Below are positions 9,577 to 19,029 of a stretch of DNA of 42,702 nt, piece by piece; the first letter of the stretch is position 1, and each line of letters opens with the position of its first letter. The DNA comes from Rickettsia sp. (GTDB lineage Bacteria; Pseudomonadota; Alphaproteobacteria; Rickettsiales; Rickettsiaceae): positions 1 through 42,702 of the forward strand of contig JAHFPS010000009.1 of assembly GCA_023269695.1 (NCBI GenBank), written 5' to 3'. Position numbers and translations under genes: made by a program. The notes under the pieces are model-generated. The model worked only from the letters and a program-made list of their open reading frames with translations, had not been told where the DNA came from and did no database searches.

Positions 9577-9990
9577 ATCTATATGCTGCTTTTCATAGCT
9601 TTCATGTCGCTCTTGCGATTCAATACACAAAGTTGCAACTGGTCTTGCTTCTAGACGTTTTAAACCAATTGGCTCTCCAGTTTCTTCGCAATAACCATAT
9701 TCATTTTTTTCTATCCTTACCAAAGCCTCTTCTATTTTATCAATAAGCTTACGATACCTGTCTCTTGTTCGTAACTCGAGTGCTGTATCCGTTTCAATTG
9801 ATGCACGATCATTAAAATCTGGTTCATTCCAATTTTCCTCCTTAAGATGGTTTAAGGTCTCTCGTGATTCCTCTAGCAAAGAACGTTTCCACTCAAGAAG
9901 TTTTTGCCTAAAATATTCTAACTGTTTAGGGTTCATATATTCTTCATCATTAGAAGGTTTATACCCTTCTAGTAAAATAATTCTAGACAT
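9571..9990 (-). CDS. dksA: RNA polymerase-binding transcription factor DksA
   Basis: DksA sits in the RNA polymerase secondary channel and, with ppGpp, controls rRNA and amino acid promoters. The 139-aa product has the coiled-coil with its tip ([19 protein letters not shown]) and the C-terminal zinc-finger region [19 protein letters not shown] ... LCIESQ. Only two of the four zinc cysteines remain: C-x2-C has become C-x2-T and the second pair C-x2-S. This two-Cys form is known from other alphaproteobacterial DksA proteins. The frame is open 35 codons further up, but that part overlaps xerC and is not DksA-like, so I chose the ATG at 9990. Confidence 0.93.
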   Translation of the reverse strand: MSRIILLEGYKPSNDEEYMNPKQLEYFRQKLLEWKRSLLEESRETLNHLKEENWNEPDFNDRASIETDTALELRTRDRYRKLIDKIEEALVRIEKNEYGYCEETGEPIGLKRLEARPVATLCIESQERHESYEKQHIDL

Positions 9991-10054
9991 ACAGGATTCT
10001 CGATATTCAAATATGGGATAATATAACGTATAACTAAAAATCATGGCAAGAAGA

Positions 10055-10999
10055 TTATAATATTTTGCTATTAGATTTTGATATTGGGTGGGCATTATTA
10101 TAAATATTCTCCAAATGTTTTAGACTAACCTTAGTATAACGTTGGGTAGTTGATAGACTTTTATGCCCAAGTAATTCCTGAATAGACCTTAATTCCGCTC
10201 CATTTTCAAGCAAGTGCGTCGCAAAACTATGTCTAAAAGAATGAGCTGACAAATGCTCTGGTAATCCATAGAAGCGACGTAATCGTATCAATTCACGATT
10301 AAATACTGGAGCTTGTAGCTTTTTACCCAATTTGCCTCGAAATATTGGATCTTTTTCATCTATATTATAAGGCAATTTGTTTAAATATTGTTCTATAAAA
10401 TCTCTAGCTATTGGCGTCCATGGTATTAGTCGCTCCTTCTTGCCCTTTCCTGTTATTTTTATAAAATCTAAGTCTTGTAGATGAGATTTAGTCATCGATA
10501 ATGCCTCAGATATTCTAAGCCCAGCAGCATAAATAAGCACCAATAGGGCTTTATTCCTCAATTCCACCCATTCTAAATCGGTAAAATTATCAATATGTTC
10601 AATGGATAATTGAGCATCATCCTGCGATAAGGATTTAGGTAATATTTTAGCTTTCTTAGGATTTTTGATGGAAAAAATTGCATGGTAAGTAATATTAGTG
10701 GTCTTCTCTAGATATTTATAAAAATTCTTGACAGCAGACAAGCCTCTAGAGTTAGAAGCTGTTAGGTAATTATCTTGCTGCCTTTTAGCAAGCCAGCTCC
10801 GTACTAGTCTTATATCAACTTGCCTTAGAGAATTAATGGTTATGATTTCCGAATTATAATGATTTAGAAAATTCAGGAAATTTTCTAAATCATTCTTATA
10901 AGAAATTATCGTATGTTCCGAATAATTTCTTTGTAATTTCAGATATTTTTGCCATTTATCTAGTAGCTCTAATACTTCTTGTTGTTTTTTTTGAATCAT
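10055..10999 (-). CDS. xerC: Tyrosine recombinase XerC (or XerD)
   Basis: Site-specific recombinase that resolves chromosome dimers at dif. The 314-aa product has an N-terminal SAM-like core-binding domain (residues 10-100) and the catalytic domain: Arg in [10 protein letters not shown], Lys in [36 protein letters not shown] with the nucleophile Tyr. The C-terminus ([13 protein letters not shown]) is more XerC-like than XerD-like. It starts 3 bp after the mnmE stop on the same strand, so the two are co-transcribed, with dksA next. It is a housekeeping enzyme, not a phage integrase. Confidence 0.88.
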   Translation of the reverse strand: MIQKKQQEVLELLDKWQKYLKLQRNYSEHTIISYKNDLENFLNFLNHYNSEIITINSLRQVDIRLVRSWLAKRQQDNYLTASNSRGLSAVKNFYKYLEKTTNITYHAIFSIKNPKKAKILPKSLSQDDAQLSIEHIDNFTDLEWVELRNKALLVLIYAAGLRISEALSMTKSHLQDLDFIKITGKGKKERLIPWTPIARDFIEQYLNKLPYNIDEKDPIFRGKLGKKLQAPVFNRELIRLRRFYGLPEHLSAHSFRHSFATHLLENGAELRSIQELLGHKSLSTTQRYTKVSLKHLENIYNNAHPISKSNSKIL

Positions 11000-11002
11000 C
11001 GA

Positions 11003-12538
11003 TTATTTACCTATACAAAAATTACTAAATATTTCCCCTAACACTTCTTCAACACTAATCTTACCAGTAACATTACTCAAACTTCTAATAGCCATTCTAA
11101 CATCTTCTGTGGCTAGCACTAAGTCATTTTCACTATTAAAATTATCATTATTGAATTTTTCTAAATATTCCAACGCTTTCTCTATAAATGCTCGTTGACG
11201 TTGTCTAGTAATATGCGGGGTCTCGGTTAAACCAGCTATATTATGGGCAATATTTTCGATTTCCTTTAACAGATTATCCATCCCAATATTATCTTTTATA
11301 GAAATCTTTAAATAATTTTTTTTAAATGGAAACAATCTATTAATGTATGTATCTATTTGGTACATCTTATCTAAAAGATCAATTTTATTGATCAATATTA
11401 TGGTGTTGTGGTCTATTAAATCGACAATACTAGTCATTTCCTCAAAATATGAGGGTGATTTACTTAATTTTACAGCATCAAGCATGACTATTTTGATATC
11501 AGCCATTTTGGCTGATTCAATTGCCCGTTTGATGCCTTCCAATTCTATTAAATCATTACTATCCCTTATACCAGCTGTGTCTTGTAATATAATTGGATAT
11601 CCCCCAATATCTAGATGTCCCTCAATTATGTCACGAGTTGTACCCTCAATATTTGATACAATGGCAACGTCTCTTTGCATCAAAAAATTAAGTAAACTAG
11701 ATTTTCCAACATTAGGAGTTCCTAAAATAGTCAATTTAATGCCGCTTCGAAGCAACTCCCCCCGTCTATTATCGTTAAGGTGTTTTATTATAGCATATTT
11801 AAGTTCACCACTAAGAGTTATAACCCTATTTAATATTTCTTGTGGAATATCTTCATCGGGAAAATCAATATAAGCTTCCAGTAAACCGATAATAGTCAGT
11901 AAAGTTTGTCTCCACCCATTATAAAGTACTTCAAGCTCTCCACTAACTTGCTTAACCGCCTGCCTATGTTGCCAAACAGTTTCGGCTTCAATTAAATCAG
12001 CAATGCCTTCTGCCGCAGTTAAATCAAATTTGCCATTTAAAAATGCCCTACGGGTAAATTCCCCAGGCTCTGCCATTCTTAAACCATCGATGGTCAGCAA
12101 TATCTCAGTTAGCATGGCAGCAATTGCTATACTGCCATGTGTATATATTTCTACTACATCTTCTCCAGTAAAACTAGCTGGAGCTTGGAAGTATGCTACC
12201 ACTGCCTCATCAATTAATTCTTGATTTTTAGGATTTATAAGCTTTTTACAGTACATGACTCTAGGAATAAACTCGACATTATCAGTAGACTTCCCACAAA
12301 ATTCTACTTCTGCTGGTGATTTATACGTCGATGCGGTACTCGAATCCTCACGTACGCTAGAGTACGCTGCGGTTCTGCGTTTCGCGTCTTCTTCAAATCC
12401 CTCAGCACAAGCGACTTTTGCAGGAAGTCTATTTTTAAGCAGGTGTTTTAATGCAACCAAGCTTTTAGGTCCAGAAATACGAAAGACCGCAACGCCAGCT
12501 TTTCCTGGTTTGGAGCTTTGAGCAAAAATAGTGTCCAT
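11003..12538 (-). CDS. mnmE: tRNA modification GTPase MnmE with an RPE insertion
   Basis: MnmE with MnmG places the 5-carboxymethylaminomethyl group on wobble uridine 34. The protein has the N-terminal formyl-tetrahydrofolate domain ([15 protein letters not shown]) and a helical domain. The G domain follows, with G1 GTPNVGKSS from about residue 273, DTAGIR and NKIDLL, and the C-terminal CIGK motif. It is 511 aa against the usual 445-460. The excess is a 48-codon RPE1-like insert at residues 37-84, in a loop of the N-terminal domain, which leaves all motifs intact. The protein is probably functional. Confidence 0.95.
   Translation of the reverse strand: MDTIFAQSSKPGKAGVAVFRISGPKSLVALKHLLKNRLPAKVACAEGFEEDAKRRTAAYSSVREDSSTASTYKSPAEVEFCGKSTDNVEFIPRVMYCKKLINPKNQELIDEAVVAYFQAPASFTGEDVVEIYTHGSIAIAAMLTEILLTIDGLRMAEPGEFTRRAFLNGKFDLTAAEGIADLIEAETVWQHRQAVKQVSGELEVLYNGWRQTLLTIIGLLEAYIDFPDEDIPQEILNRVITLSGELKYAIIKHLNDNRRGELLRSGIKLTILGTPNVGKSSLLNFLMQRDVAIVSNIEGTTRDIIEGHLDIGGYPIILQDTAGIRDSNDLIELEGIKRAIESAKMADIKIVMLDAVKLSKSPSYFEEMTSIVDLIDHNTIILINKIDLLDKMYQIDTYINRLFPFKKNYLKISIKDNIGMDNLLKEIENIAHNIAGLTETPHITRQRQRAFIEKALEYLEKFNNDNFNSENDLVLATEDVRMAIRSLSNVTGKISVEEVLGEIFSNFCIGK
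12287..12430 (-). repeat. RPE1-like palindromic element inside mnmE
   Basis: On the sense strand the element runs from AGACTTCCTGCAAAAGTCGC to a matching inverted end GGGAAGTCT, exactly 144 bp, and is read in frame ([12 protein letters not shown] ... EVEFCGKS). It closely matches the copy in glutamate dehydrogenase (15686-15829) in both sequence and frame. Known Rickettsia palindromic elements behave this way. Confidence 0.9.
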
Positions 12539-12625
12539 GATGATGAGAGTCTCTTGCTTAAGTAATTTATTTATAATATAGTAAAAGCGGTTGAATTAGG
12601 GGCTATCCTAGATATGGGACAACGG

Positions 12626-12698
12626 ATGTCATCCTGAACGGGGCGAAGGATCTAGATTAGCACACTTAATAGATCCTGAAATAAATTCAGGATGACAT
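12626..12698. repeat. Intergenic palindrome, GTCATCCTGAA type
   Basis: ATGTCATCCTGAA at 12626 is inverted as TTCAGGATGACAT ending at 12698, with a weaker GGATCTA/TAGATCC stem inside. It lies between the divergent starts of mnmE and glutamate dehydrogenase, so promoters of both genes must lie beside or within it. It differs from the CGTCATTGCGAGG family. Confidence 0.7.
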
Positions 12699-12742
12699 TA
12701 TCTTTTACTACTTTGAAATAATCATAAAGTTTGGTAACAAAT

Positions 12743-15700
12743 ATGACAATAGAAAAGGTTACAATAAACAATGTTACAGAAAAGACATCTTTATCTTTAA
12801 GCAGGCTTACTTGTCAAGTACCTAATTATAAATCAGAAATTTTATCATTAAGTAAGGCAAAAAGTGGAGAGCTACTTTATAGTAAATTTGTCCAAAAATT
12901 TTTAGTTTATATTCCTGTAGATTATAGGTTTAGAGATAGACAAGAATTATTTGGTGAGTTTGCCCATAGTGCTTTTCAGTTCTTTAAAGAAAAACAGCCT
13001 AATAAAAGAAAGTTGCAGATTGTTAGTACGATAATTGAAAATAATCCGGCAATTAATATTTTGCTATTGAACGATAATAAATCATTCATAGTTGATTCGA
13101 TTATTTGTTTATTAACAGCTCTCAACTTGAAAGCTAAATTTTTACTCCATCCTGTTATAGCTTGCGTAAGAAATAATGATGGTCACTTACAAGAAATATT
13201 GGATATAAAGAAAGATAGCGACGAATCTTTAGTACATATAACTATTCTAGGAAATTTTGATCAGAAAGATATCAACTCTTTAGAAAGCTCTTTAAATAAC
13301 ACTTTAGATCAGGTAGATACTACTTATAATGTGTGGTCTAAACTATTGAACAGAGTGACAACGATTTCAAATGAGATTCAAAATAATCAGCAATTATACA
13401 ATGATAACCATTTAGATTATAATGAGTCTACAGATTTCTTAAATTGGCTAAAAGATGATAATTTTACTTTTCTAGGTATGATTAACTTTGATTTAATTTC
13501 CAAAGATTTTTCATCAGAAGAGGGTGTTAAGAAGATATGGCAAGGGCAAGATATTAGAAATGAAGTTATTGATATTATTGAACGTTCAGCAAGTCCATTA
13601 TATAACAATAAATTAGTCATTTTAGGTAAAATTAATACTCTATCAAGTGTACATAGAAGTAACTTAGTAGATTACATTTTAGTTAAGAAGATTGATCAGG
13701 ATAAAGAGTATCTTTCAGGCAGCATAATTTTTGGTTTATATAGTTCTGCAATATATTACCAGCCAATTACTGATATTCCTATATTGAGACAAAAACTAAA
13801 ATTCGTTTTAGATAAAGCCGCCTTTCCGACTGATGGATATAATACCAAAAAGCTTAGAAGTATAGTCCAGACTCTGCCTAGAGAAGCATTGATACAGATT
13901 GATGAAGGCGACCTATATTGTATGTGCTTACATGTACTCTCAGGTATGATGAGTAGGAAACTTAAATTATTTATACAACAAGATTGGTCTGGTTCTTTTA
14001 TTAATATCATAATATTCTTATCAAGAGATCGTTTAACACCAGAAGTACATAGTGCAATAAATTGTTATTTATCCGATACACTTAATGGTATAATACTATC
14101 AGATTATATGGCAGAAGTGGCAGAAAATTTTTCATATTTATTTGTCACGTTAGAGGTACAGAATAAAAATAGCCTTGATTTTGAAATTGAAACGATAGAG
14201 CAAGAATTAGATAAACTTTCCACTCGTTGGAGTGAAGATTTTTATCATAAATTATGTAAAAATTTTGGTGAATATCAGGGAGGAGTAAATTTCAAACTTT
14301 TTGACCCAATTTTTCCTATTGATTATAGAGAGAAATTTAATGGACAAACAACTTTAATAGATATTGAGTATCTAAAAGAGGCTAGTGTTTATCACAAGCC
14401 TATATTTAATTTAATTGCTATAAATAACAGAGAATTTCAGCTAAAAATTTACAGCCCTGCACCCAAATTAGCTCTTTCAGACCTACTACCATCTATAGAA
14501 AATTTAGGATTCAAAGCCATAGATGAACAAAGCTTTGCTATAAAAGGAGCAGGAGATATTAAAGAGAGTTGGATATGTGAATTTACTCTTGAACCATTGA
14601 TAACCATTGAAGGCAATATTGAACTGCTTAAAGTAAATGTAGAAGAGGCTTTAGATAAAATATCTCTAGGACTTCTAGCTAATGATTCTTTAAGCAAATT
14701 AATAGTGTTATCAGGATTTAATTGGTGGCAAGTTAAGTTAGTCAAAGCATTAACTAGATATTTACATCAAACAGGCTTTATCTATGGTAAGGGTTATGTT
14801 CAATTGATCTTAATAAAGCATTTTTTATATACTAAAATGTTAGTTGATTTGTTTGACGCTAAATTTAATCCGGCAAATTCTTCAGATGTGAGTACAAAAA
14901 CTATAACAGATAGTATCCTTAGCTATCTTAATAAAATCACTAGTAGTAGTGAGGATAAGGTTCTAAGGCATATGTTTGGTATTATTGAAGCTATTGTTAG
15001 AACTAATTGTTATCAATCTAGTTCTGATAACAATACATACTCAAATAACTTGAAGAATGGAGACAACAAACATAATATAGTCTGTAGAAATTATTTTTCT
15101 TTTAAATTTGATTCAAAAAAAGTTCCTAATTTGCCTTTACCAGTACCCTTTGCTGAAATATTTGTTTATGCTAGTGATTTTGAAGCTATTCACTTACGAG
15201 GTGGCAAAGTATCTCGTGGTGGTATTAGATGGTCTGATAGAGGAGAGGATTATAGAACAGAAGTATTAGGGCTAATGAAAGCACAAAGTACTAAAAATTC
15301 GGTCATTGTGCCTTTCGATGGATCAAAAGGTGGATTTTCCCTTAATTTCACTGATGATAATATGACTCGTCAAGAATATATGGCAAGAGTTATAGAATGT
15401 TATAAGATTTTTCTCCGTGGTTTACTTGATATCACTGATAATATAGTTAATGGCAAAATTATCCAACCGCAAAATACTATTATCTATGACCAGGAAGATC
15501 CATATCTAGTGGTTGCAGCAGACAAAGGTACGTCAACCTTCTCGGATCATGCAAATAGTGTATCTGCTGAATATAATTTTTGGTTAGGCGATGCTTTTGC
15601 TTCCGGTGGATCAGCCGGTTATGACCATAAGAAAATGGCTATTACTTCAAAAGGAGCGTGGATTTCTGTAGCAAGCCATTTCCTTAGACTTCCTGCAAAA

Positions 15701-17743
15701 GTCGCTTATGTTGAGGGATTTGAAGGAGACGTTTCACCTCGAACCGCAGCGTACTCTAGTGTACGTGAGGAGCAGAGTACCGATATCACGTACAAATCAC
15801 CAACAGAAGTAGATTTTTGCAGGAAGTCTATTGATGTGCAAAGAGACCCTATTACTGTTGTTGGCATTGGCGATATGTCTGGAGACGTCTTTGGTAATGG
15901 TATGCTCAGGTCTAATGCAATAAAACTTGTTGCTGCATTTAATCATAAACATATATTTATTGATCCACAACCTGATCCAATTATTAGTTTCAATGAACGT
16001 ATGCGGTTATTCAAGTTACCTACATCAAATTGGTCTGACTATAACCAACAGTTAATTTCAAAAGGTGGGGGGGGTTTTGAGCGAAGTAGTAAGTCTATCT
16101 TGTTATCTACAGAAGCTAAATCATTGCTAAAGATAGATAGTGACCAATTAACTCCAGAGGAGCTAATTAGAGCTATTTTACAAGCAGAAGTTGATTTGCT
16201 GTGGAACGGTGGTATAGGAACCTATATAAAAGCTTCGACAGAAAGTCACCTAGAAATAGGCGATAAGGCAAATGATAATCTGAGAGTCAATGGTAGAGAT
16301 ATTAGAGCTAAAGTAATAGGGGAGGGCGGAAATATTGGCGTATCACAACAAGGTAGAATAGAATATAGCAAGCTCGGTGGACAGATAAATACTGACTTCA
16401 TTGATAATTCAGCTGGCGTTGATTGTTCCGATCATGAAGTAAATATAAAAATTGCTCTTAATCATGCTATGTCTTCTAAGAAAATCACTTTAGAAGAACG
16501 TAATAAGCTGTTGTTAACTATGACCAAACAAGTTGAAGAACTGGTGTTAGTTGATAATCATAAGCAGAATCAAGCAATTAATATCATGCAATTATCTCGT
16601 ATTTCAACTATCGAAATATTTAGCCAGTTTATTGATACTTTAGAAGAAGAAAAATTAATTGATCGAACTGTTGAGTTCCTACCAACTAGGGAGGAGCTAA
16701 ATAGAAGGGCACTTAATAAGGAGAATATGACCCGTCCTGAGCTTTGTGTATTACTCTCTTATAGTAAACGCTCAGTCTATCATGATTTAATAACAGCAAC
16801 ATTTTCAAAAGATAAATATTTTGAATCTTATCTGATTAATTATTTTCCAGCACTAATGCAAGAAAAATTTCGTGAGGAAATTTTATCTCATCCACTTAAG
16901 CATGAAATTATTCGAACCGTTGTAACAAATAAAATTATTAATCAGTTAGGTGGTCCATCACTTAATATTATAAAACGTGAAACTGGTGCTGCTGTTTGTG
17001 ATATAGTTCGTTCGTATACCATTATCTGTGAAATTTTTGATTTAGATAATTTATGGACTATAGTGGAATCTCTACCAAGTACTATAGAATATAAAGTTAA
17101 AATTGACATGTTTACTGAACTTGCTAAAATTATGCGTAGAGGTATCTCCTGGTTTTTAAAGCATATAAAACATCCTATCAATATTAGCGATACCATTGAT
17201 GAATTTTATGAACCAGCTAGAATGCTTAGCAAAGTGGTGAGTAATTCCCTTTTAGGAGAAGCAAAAAATAAATTTGATGATAAAGTTAAGCAATATACTT
17301 TGTTAGGAGTAACAGATGAGATAGCTCAAAGGGTTGCGACTCTTGATAGCCTAGTGTCGGTTTTTGACATAATATATATTGCAAAAAGAACCCAAGCTAC
17401 AAATAATGATGTTGCTAGTTTATATTTTGCTACTGGTAATAAATTTAGTATTGATTGGCTTCGTAAAGCTTGTGATAAACAACTGAATGATTCTTATTGG
17501 AATAGATTATCAACACAATCATTAAAAGATGACTTGTATGATAAACAAAGACAATTATTAACTAAAATAATTAACAAATCTAAAGTAAATATTGATTTAG
17601 ATTTATGGATTGATAATAATATAAACACTGCATCTATTTTTCTAGATTTTGTCAAAGGAATTAGATTGCAGGAAACTATTGACTTAAATATTTTAATTTT
17701 AGCAAATAAGAAATTTGAAACCTTTTTGCGTAAACTTGAGTAG
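12743..17743 (+). CDS. gdhB: NAD-specific glutamate dehydrogenase, large type, with an RPE insertion
   Basis: Oxidative deamination of glutamate to 2-oxoglutarate and ammonia, feeding the TCA cycle; glutamate is a main fuel for Rickettsia. At about 1666 aa it is the large (about 180 kDa) GDH class, with long N-terminal regulatory domains before the catalytic core near residue 820 (RGGKVSRGGIRWSDRGEDYRTEVLGLMKAQ by parts, then VPFDGSKGGF). The NAD-binding part follows (VVGIGDMSGDVFGNGMLRS). A 48-residue RPE1-like insert occupies residues 982-1029, between the catalytic and NAD-binding parts. I chose the ATG at 12743 over an upstream TTG. It heads a unit with the next three genes. Confidence 0.95.
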   Translation: MTIEKVTINNVTEKTSLSLSRLTCQVPNYKSEILSLSKAKSGELLYSKFVQKFLVYIPVDYRFRDRQELFGEFAHSAFQFFKEKQPNKRKLQIVSTIIENNPAINILLLNDNKSFIVDSIICLLTALNLKAKFLLHPVIACVRNNDGHLQEILDIKKDSDESLVHITILGNFDQKDINSLESSLNNTLDQVDTTYNVWSKLLNRVTTISNEIQNNQQLYNDNHLDYNESTDFLNWLKDDNFTFLGMINFDLISKDFSSEEGVKKIWQGQDIRNEVIDIIERSASPLYNNKLVILGKINTLSSVHRSNLVDYILVKKIDQDKEYLSGSIIFGLYSSAIYYQPITDIPILRQKLKFVLDKAAFPTDGYNTKKLRSIVQTLPREALIQIDEGDLYCMCLHVLSGMMSRKLKLFIQQDWSGSFINIIIFLSRDRLTPEVHSAINCYLSDTLNGIILSDYMAEVAENFSYLFVTLEVQNKNSLDFEIETIEQELDKLSTRWSEDFYHKLCKNFGEYQGGVNFKLFDPIFPIDYREKFNGQTTLIDIEYLKEASVYHKPIFNLIAINNREFQLKIYSPAPKLALSDLLPSIENLGFKAIDEQSFAIKGAGDIKESWICEFTLEPLITIEGNIELLKVNVEEALDKISLGLLANDSLSKLIVLSGFNWWQVKLVKALTRYLHQTGFIYGKGYVQLILIKHFLYTKMLVDLFDAKFNPANSSDVSTKTITDSILSYLNKITSSSEDKVLRHMFGIIEAIVRTNCYQSSSDNNTYSNNLKNGDNKHNIVCRNYFSFKFDSKKVPNLPLPVPFAEIFVYASDFEAIHLRGGKVSRGGIRWSDRGEDYRTEVLGLMKAQSTKNSVIVPFDGSKGGFSLNFTDDNMTRQEYMARVIECYKIFLRGLLDITDNIVNGKIIQPQNTIIYDQEDPYLVVAADKGTSTFSDHANSVSAEYNFWLGDAFASGGSAGYDHKKMAITSKGAWISVASHFLRLPAKVAYVEGFEGDVSPRTAAYSSVREEQSTDITYKSPTEVDFCRKSIDVQRDPITVVGIGDMSGDVFGNGMLRSNAIKLVAAFNHKHIFIDPQPDPIISFNERMRLFKLPTSNWSDYNQQLISKGGGGFERSSKSILLSTEAKSLLKIDSDQLTPEELIRAILQAEVDLLWNGGIGTYIKASTESHLEIGDKANDNLRVNGRDIRAKVIGEGGNIGVSQQGRIEYSKLGGQINTDFIDNSAGVDCSDHEVNIKIALNHAMSSKKITLEERNKLLLTMTKQVEELVLVDNHKQNQAINIMQLSRISTIEIFSQFIDTLEEEKLIDRTVEFLPTREELNRRALNKENMTRPELCVLLSYSKRSVYHDLITATFSKDKYFESYLINYFPALMQEKFREEILSHPLKHEIIRTVVTNKIINQLGGPSLNIIKRETGAAVCDIVRSYTIICEIFDLDNLWTIVESLPSTIEYKVKIDMFTELAKIMRRGISWFLKHIKHPINISDTIDEFYEPARMLSKVVSNSLLGEAKNKFDDKVKQYTLLGVTDEIAQRVATLDSLVSVFDIIYIAKRTQATNNDVASLYFATGNKFSIDWLRKACDKQLNDSYWNRLSTQSLKDDLYDKQRQLLTKIINKSKVNIDLDLWIDNNINTASIFLDFVKGIRLQETIDLNILILANKKFETFLRKLE
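15686..15829 (+). repeat. RPE1-like palindromic element inside glutamate dehydrogenase
   Basis: 144 bp with terminal inverted repeat AGACTTCCTGCAAAA / TTTTTGCAGGAAGTCT. It is read in frame as RLPAKVAYVEGF ... VDFCRKS. Sequence and reading frame match the copy in mnmE. It lies directly before the conserved VVGIGDMSGDVFGNG motif. Confidence 0.92.
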
Positions 17744-17749
17744 AGTGTT

Positions 17750-18103
17750 ATGTCGTCACCCCTAAAACAAGCGAGAATAGAGTCTGGTAAAACTCTTGAA
17801 GAGATATCTGCTTATTTGAAAATTAGAAAGCAATATTTAGAGGCTCTTGAAGAGGGAGACCTAAATTCAATGCCAGCGGAAGTTTATGTAAAGGGTTATC
17901 TTAAGTTATACTCAAATTATTTAGGAATAGTTTTGGATCCAAGTGATGAAGATGAGCAGGGAACCCCTAAAGATATTGACCTCAAAAATAGGTCTGATCT
18001 AATGGTATCTGATTATAAATGGAAAAAACAGTTAATTATAATCTCTATTTTAACGTTAATAATAATTCCAATAGTTTTTCACTTAATATTACCATATGAA
18101 TGA
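17750..18103 (+). CDS. RodZ-like membrane-anchored helix-turn-helix protein
   Basis: A 117-aa protein with a Cro/C1-type HTH of the RodZ kind (LKQARIESGKTLEEISAYLKIRKQYLEALEEGD, seen in parts, residues 4-37) and the typical VYVKGYLKLYSNYLG. A charged linker and one membrane span near the C-terminus (LIIISILTLIIIPIVFHLIL) follow. Full RodZ continues with a periplasmic domain, which is absent here. RodZ links MreB to cell-wall growth, and a role in cell shape fits the neighbouring zapA, but a regulator is possible too. It starts 6 bp after the dehydrogenase stop and overlaps the next gene by ATGA. Confidence 0.75.
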   Translation: MSSPLKQARIESGKTLEEISAYLKIRKQYLEALEEGDLNSMPAEVYVKGYLKLYSNYLGIVLDPSDEDEQGTPKDIDLKNRSDLMVSDYKWKKQLIIISILTLIIIPIVFHLILPYE

Positions 18104-18309
18104 CAATAACTAAAGATTTGTTACTTAAATTAATGCAAGAAGTGGATCAAGGGATTGAAGGTCTTTTGTCGGATATTGCAGAGCAACATGAAGAAATTAA
18201 TAAACTGAAAGACGAAAATAAACATCTCAAGGATAATTATACAAAAATACTTGAGCAAATAGCCGTATATATTGCTGAATTGGAAGAAATGAAACATAAA
18301 AACACATAA
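18100..18309 (+). CDS. Small coiled-coil protein upstream of zapA
   Basis: The product is 69 aa and almost entirely helical with heptad-like spacing (EQHEEINKLKDENKHLKDNY). It has no signal peptide or membrane segment. The start ATG overlaps the previous stop (ATGA), and zapA begins 5 bp after its end, so it belongs to the same transcript. Other alphaproteobacteria have a short coiled-coil gene at this place (DUF4164-like), and ZapB of E. coli is a similar small coiled coil that binds ZapA. A division role is inferred from context only. Confidence 0.65.
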   Translation: MTITKDLLLKLMQEVDQGIEGLLSDIAEQHEEINKLKDENKHLKDNYTKILEQIAVYIAELEEMKHKNT

Positions 18310-18314
18310 TATAG

Positions 18315-18632
18315 ATGTCTATAGTAACAATAATACTGGGTAGCAAAACTTTTCAACTGGCATGTAGTGATGGGTCGGAAGAAGAATTGTGCAATCTTGC
18401 AACCAAGTTAAATGAAAATATTACTCAGATAAAAAAGGTTAGTCCATCAGCATCATTTGAACTATTATTAGTTATGTCTGCCTTAAGTTTACAGGAACAA
18501 GTACAAAACTTGACTAATAAAATTGCTAAAATCGATGGTGATAAAATACCTTGCGAAGAAGAAAAATTTGCAGAAACGTTAAGTACTATAGCAGGATATT
18601 TAGAAGATCTTGCACGAAAGATTGGAAAGTGA
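18315..18632 (+). CDS. zapA: Cell division protein ZapA
   Basis: ZapA cross-links FtsZ filaments in the division ring. The 105-aa product has the family pattern: a short beta-hairpin head (MSIVTIILGSKTFQLACSDGSEEEL), then LATKLNENITQIKK and a long C-terminal coiled coil (LLVMSALSLQEQVQNLTNKI). It is the last gene of the glutamate dehydrogenase unit. A palindromic element and the 6S RNA candidate follow, matching the zapA-6S RNA order known in other proteobacteria. Confidence 0.85.
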   Translation: MSIVTIILGSKTFQLACSDGSEEELCNLATKLNENITQIKKVSPSASFELLLVMSALSLQEQVQNLTNKIAKIDGDKIPCEEEKFAETLSTIAGYLEDLARKIGK

Positions 18633-18659
18633 TATTATAAAATACTCGGAATATCGACT

Positions 18660-18820
18660 TATAGCTAACCCGATTAGTATTTAGCCATAGTAAGTTGGCG
18701 TCATTGCTAGGAGACGTAAGCCGACGAAGCAATCCAAAAAATGATTATACTTGGATTGCTTCGTCGCTACTAAAGTAGCTCCTCGCAATGACGAAGTAAT
18801 GCTAGCCCTGGTTAACTATA
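18660..18820. repeat. Terminal-inverted-repeat palindromic element, 161 bp
   Basis: Outer ends TATAGCTAACCCGATTAG and CTGGTTAACTATA are imperfect inverted repeats. Inner arms GCGTCATTGCTAGGAG and CTCCTCGCAATGACG pair. The loop GCAATCCAAAAAATG ... TTGGATTGC has no nested palindrome. It lies between zapA and the 6S RNA promoter. Confidence 0.85.
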
Positions 18821-18831
18821 AAAAAACACTC

Positions 18832-18860
18832 TTGAAAGCAGAAGAGTAAAAATGTATGAG
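18832..18860 (+). promoter_or_regulatory. Promoter of the 6S RNA candidate
   Basis: TTGAAA at 18832-18837 and TATGAG at 18855-18860 are separated by 17 bp. A start about 6 bases later (near 18866) coincides with the 5' base of the closing stem of the predicted RNA. This is independent support for the RNA. Confidence 0.55.
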
Positions 18861-18864
18861 CTGC

Positions 18865-19018
18865 TTGGTTCGTGAGCTTAACGTATTGCCCCGGGACTAT
18901 AATTTTTATTATTAGGAAACATCCCTGTCTGAGTCTATTATGCAGATATATGGATTCCATTTATACATACTAGGTTCTTTGAGGATCTTAGGCAACGACC
19001 AAAGTGGTTCATTTTTTT
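18865..19018 (+). ncRNA. ssrS: Candidate 6S RNA
   Basis: 6S RNA mimics an open promoter and sequesters the housekeeping RNA polymerase. The 5' segment CTTGGTTCGTGAGCTTAA pairs with the 3' segment TTAGGCAACGACCAAAG in three runs (CTT/AAG, GGT-CGT/ACG-ACC, GCTTAA/TTAGGC) with small bulges, closing a rod of about 150 nt. The RNA holds CCCCGGGAC on its 5' side, a promoter of its own upstream, and a hairpin plus T-run at the end. It lies directly after zapA, the classic place for 6S. There is no open frame of note. I made no covariance search, so the identity rests on location and hand folding. Confidence 0.6.
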
Positions 19019-19019
19019 A
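18997..19019 (+). terminator. Terminator of the 6S RNA candidate
   Basis: GACCA and TGGTT form a short stem around AAG, followed by CA and seven T residues. The stem shares bases with the closing helix of the RNA, as is common for 6S. Confidence 0.5.
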
Positions 19020-19029
19020 GGCAAATTTT

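Noticed and set aside
10055..10999. Tyrosine recombinase considered as a phage or island integrase
   Set aside because: Sequence and size fit XerC, it is fused in an operon with mnmE, and there are no phage genes or tRNA attachment sites nearby.
11343..11873. Plus-strand open frame of 176 codons opposite mnmE
   Set aside because: Lies inside the conserved GTPase gene on the minus strand, with no recognisable motifs.
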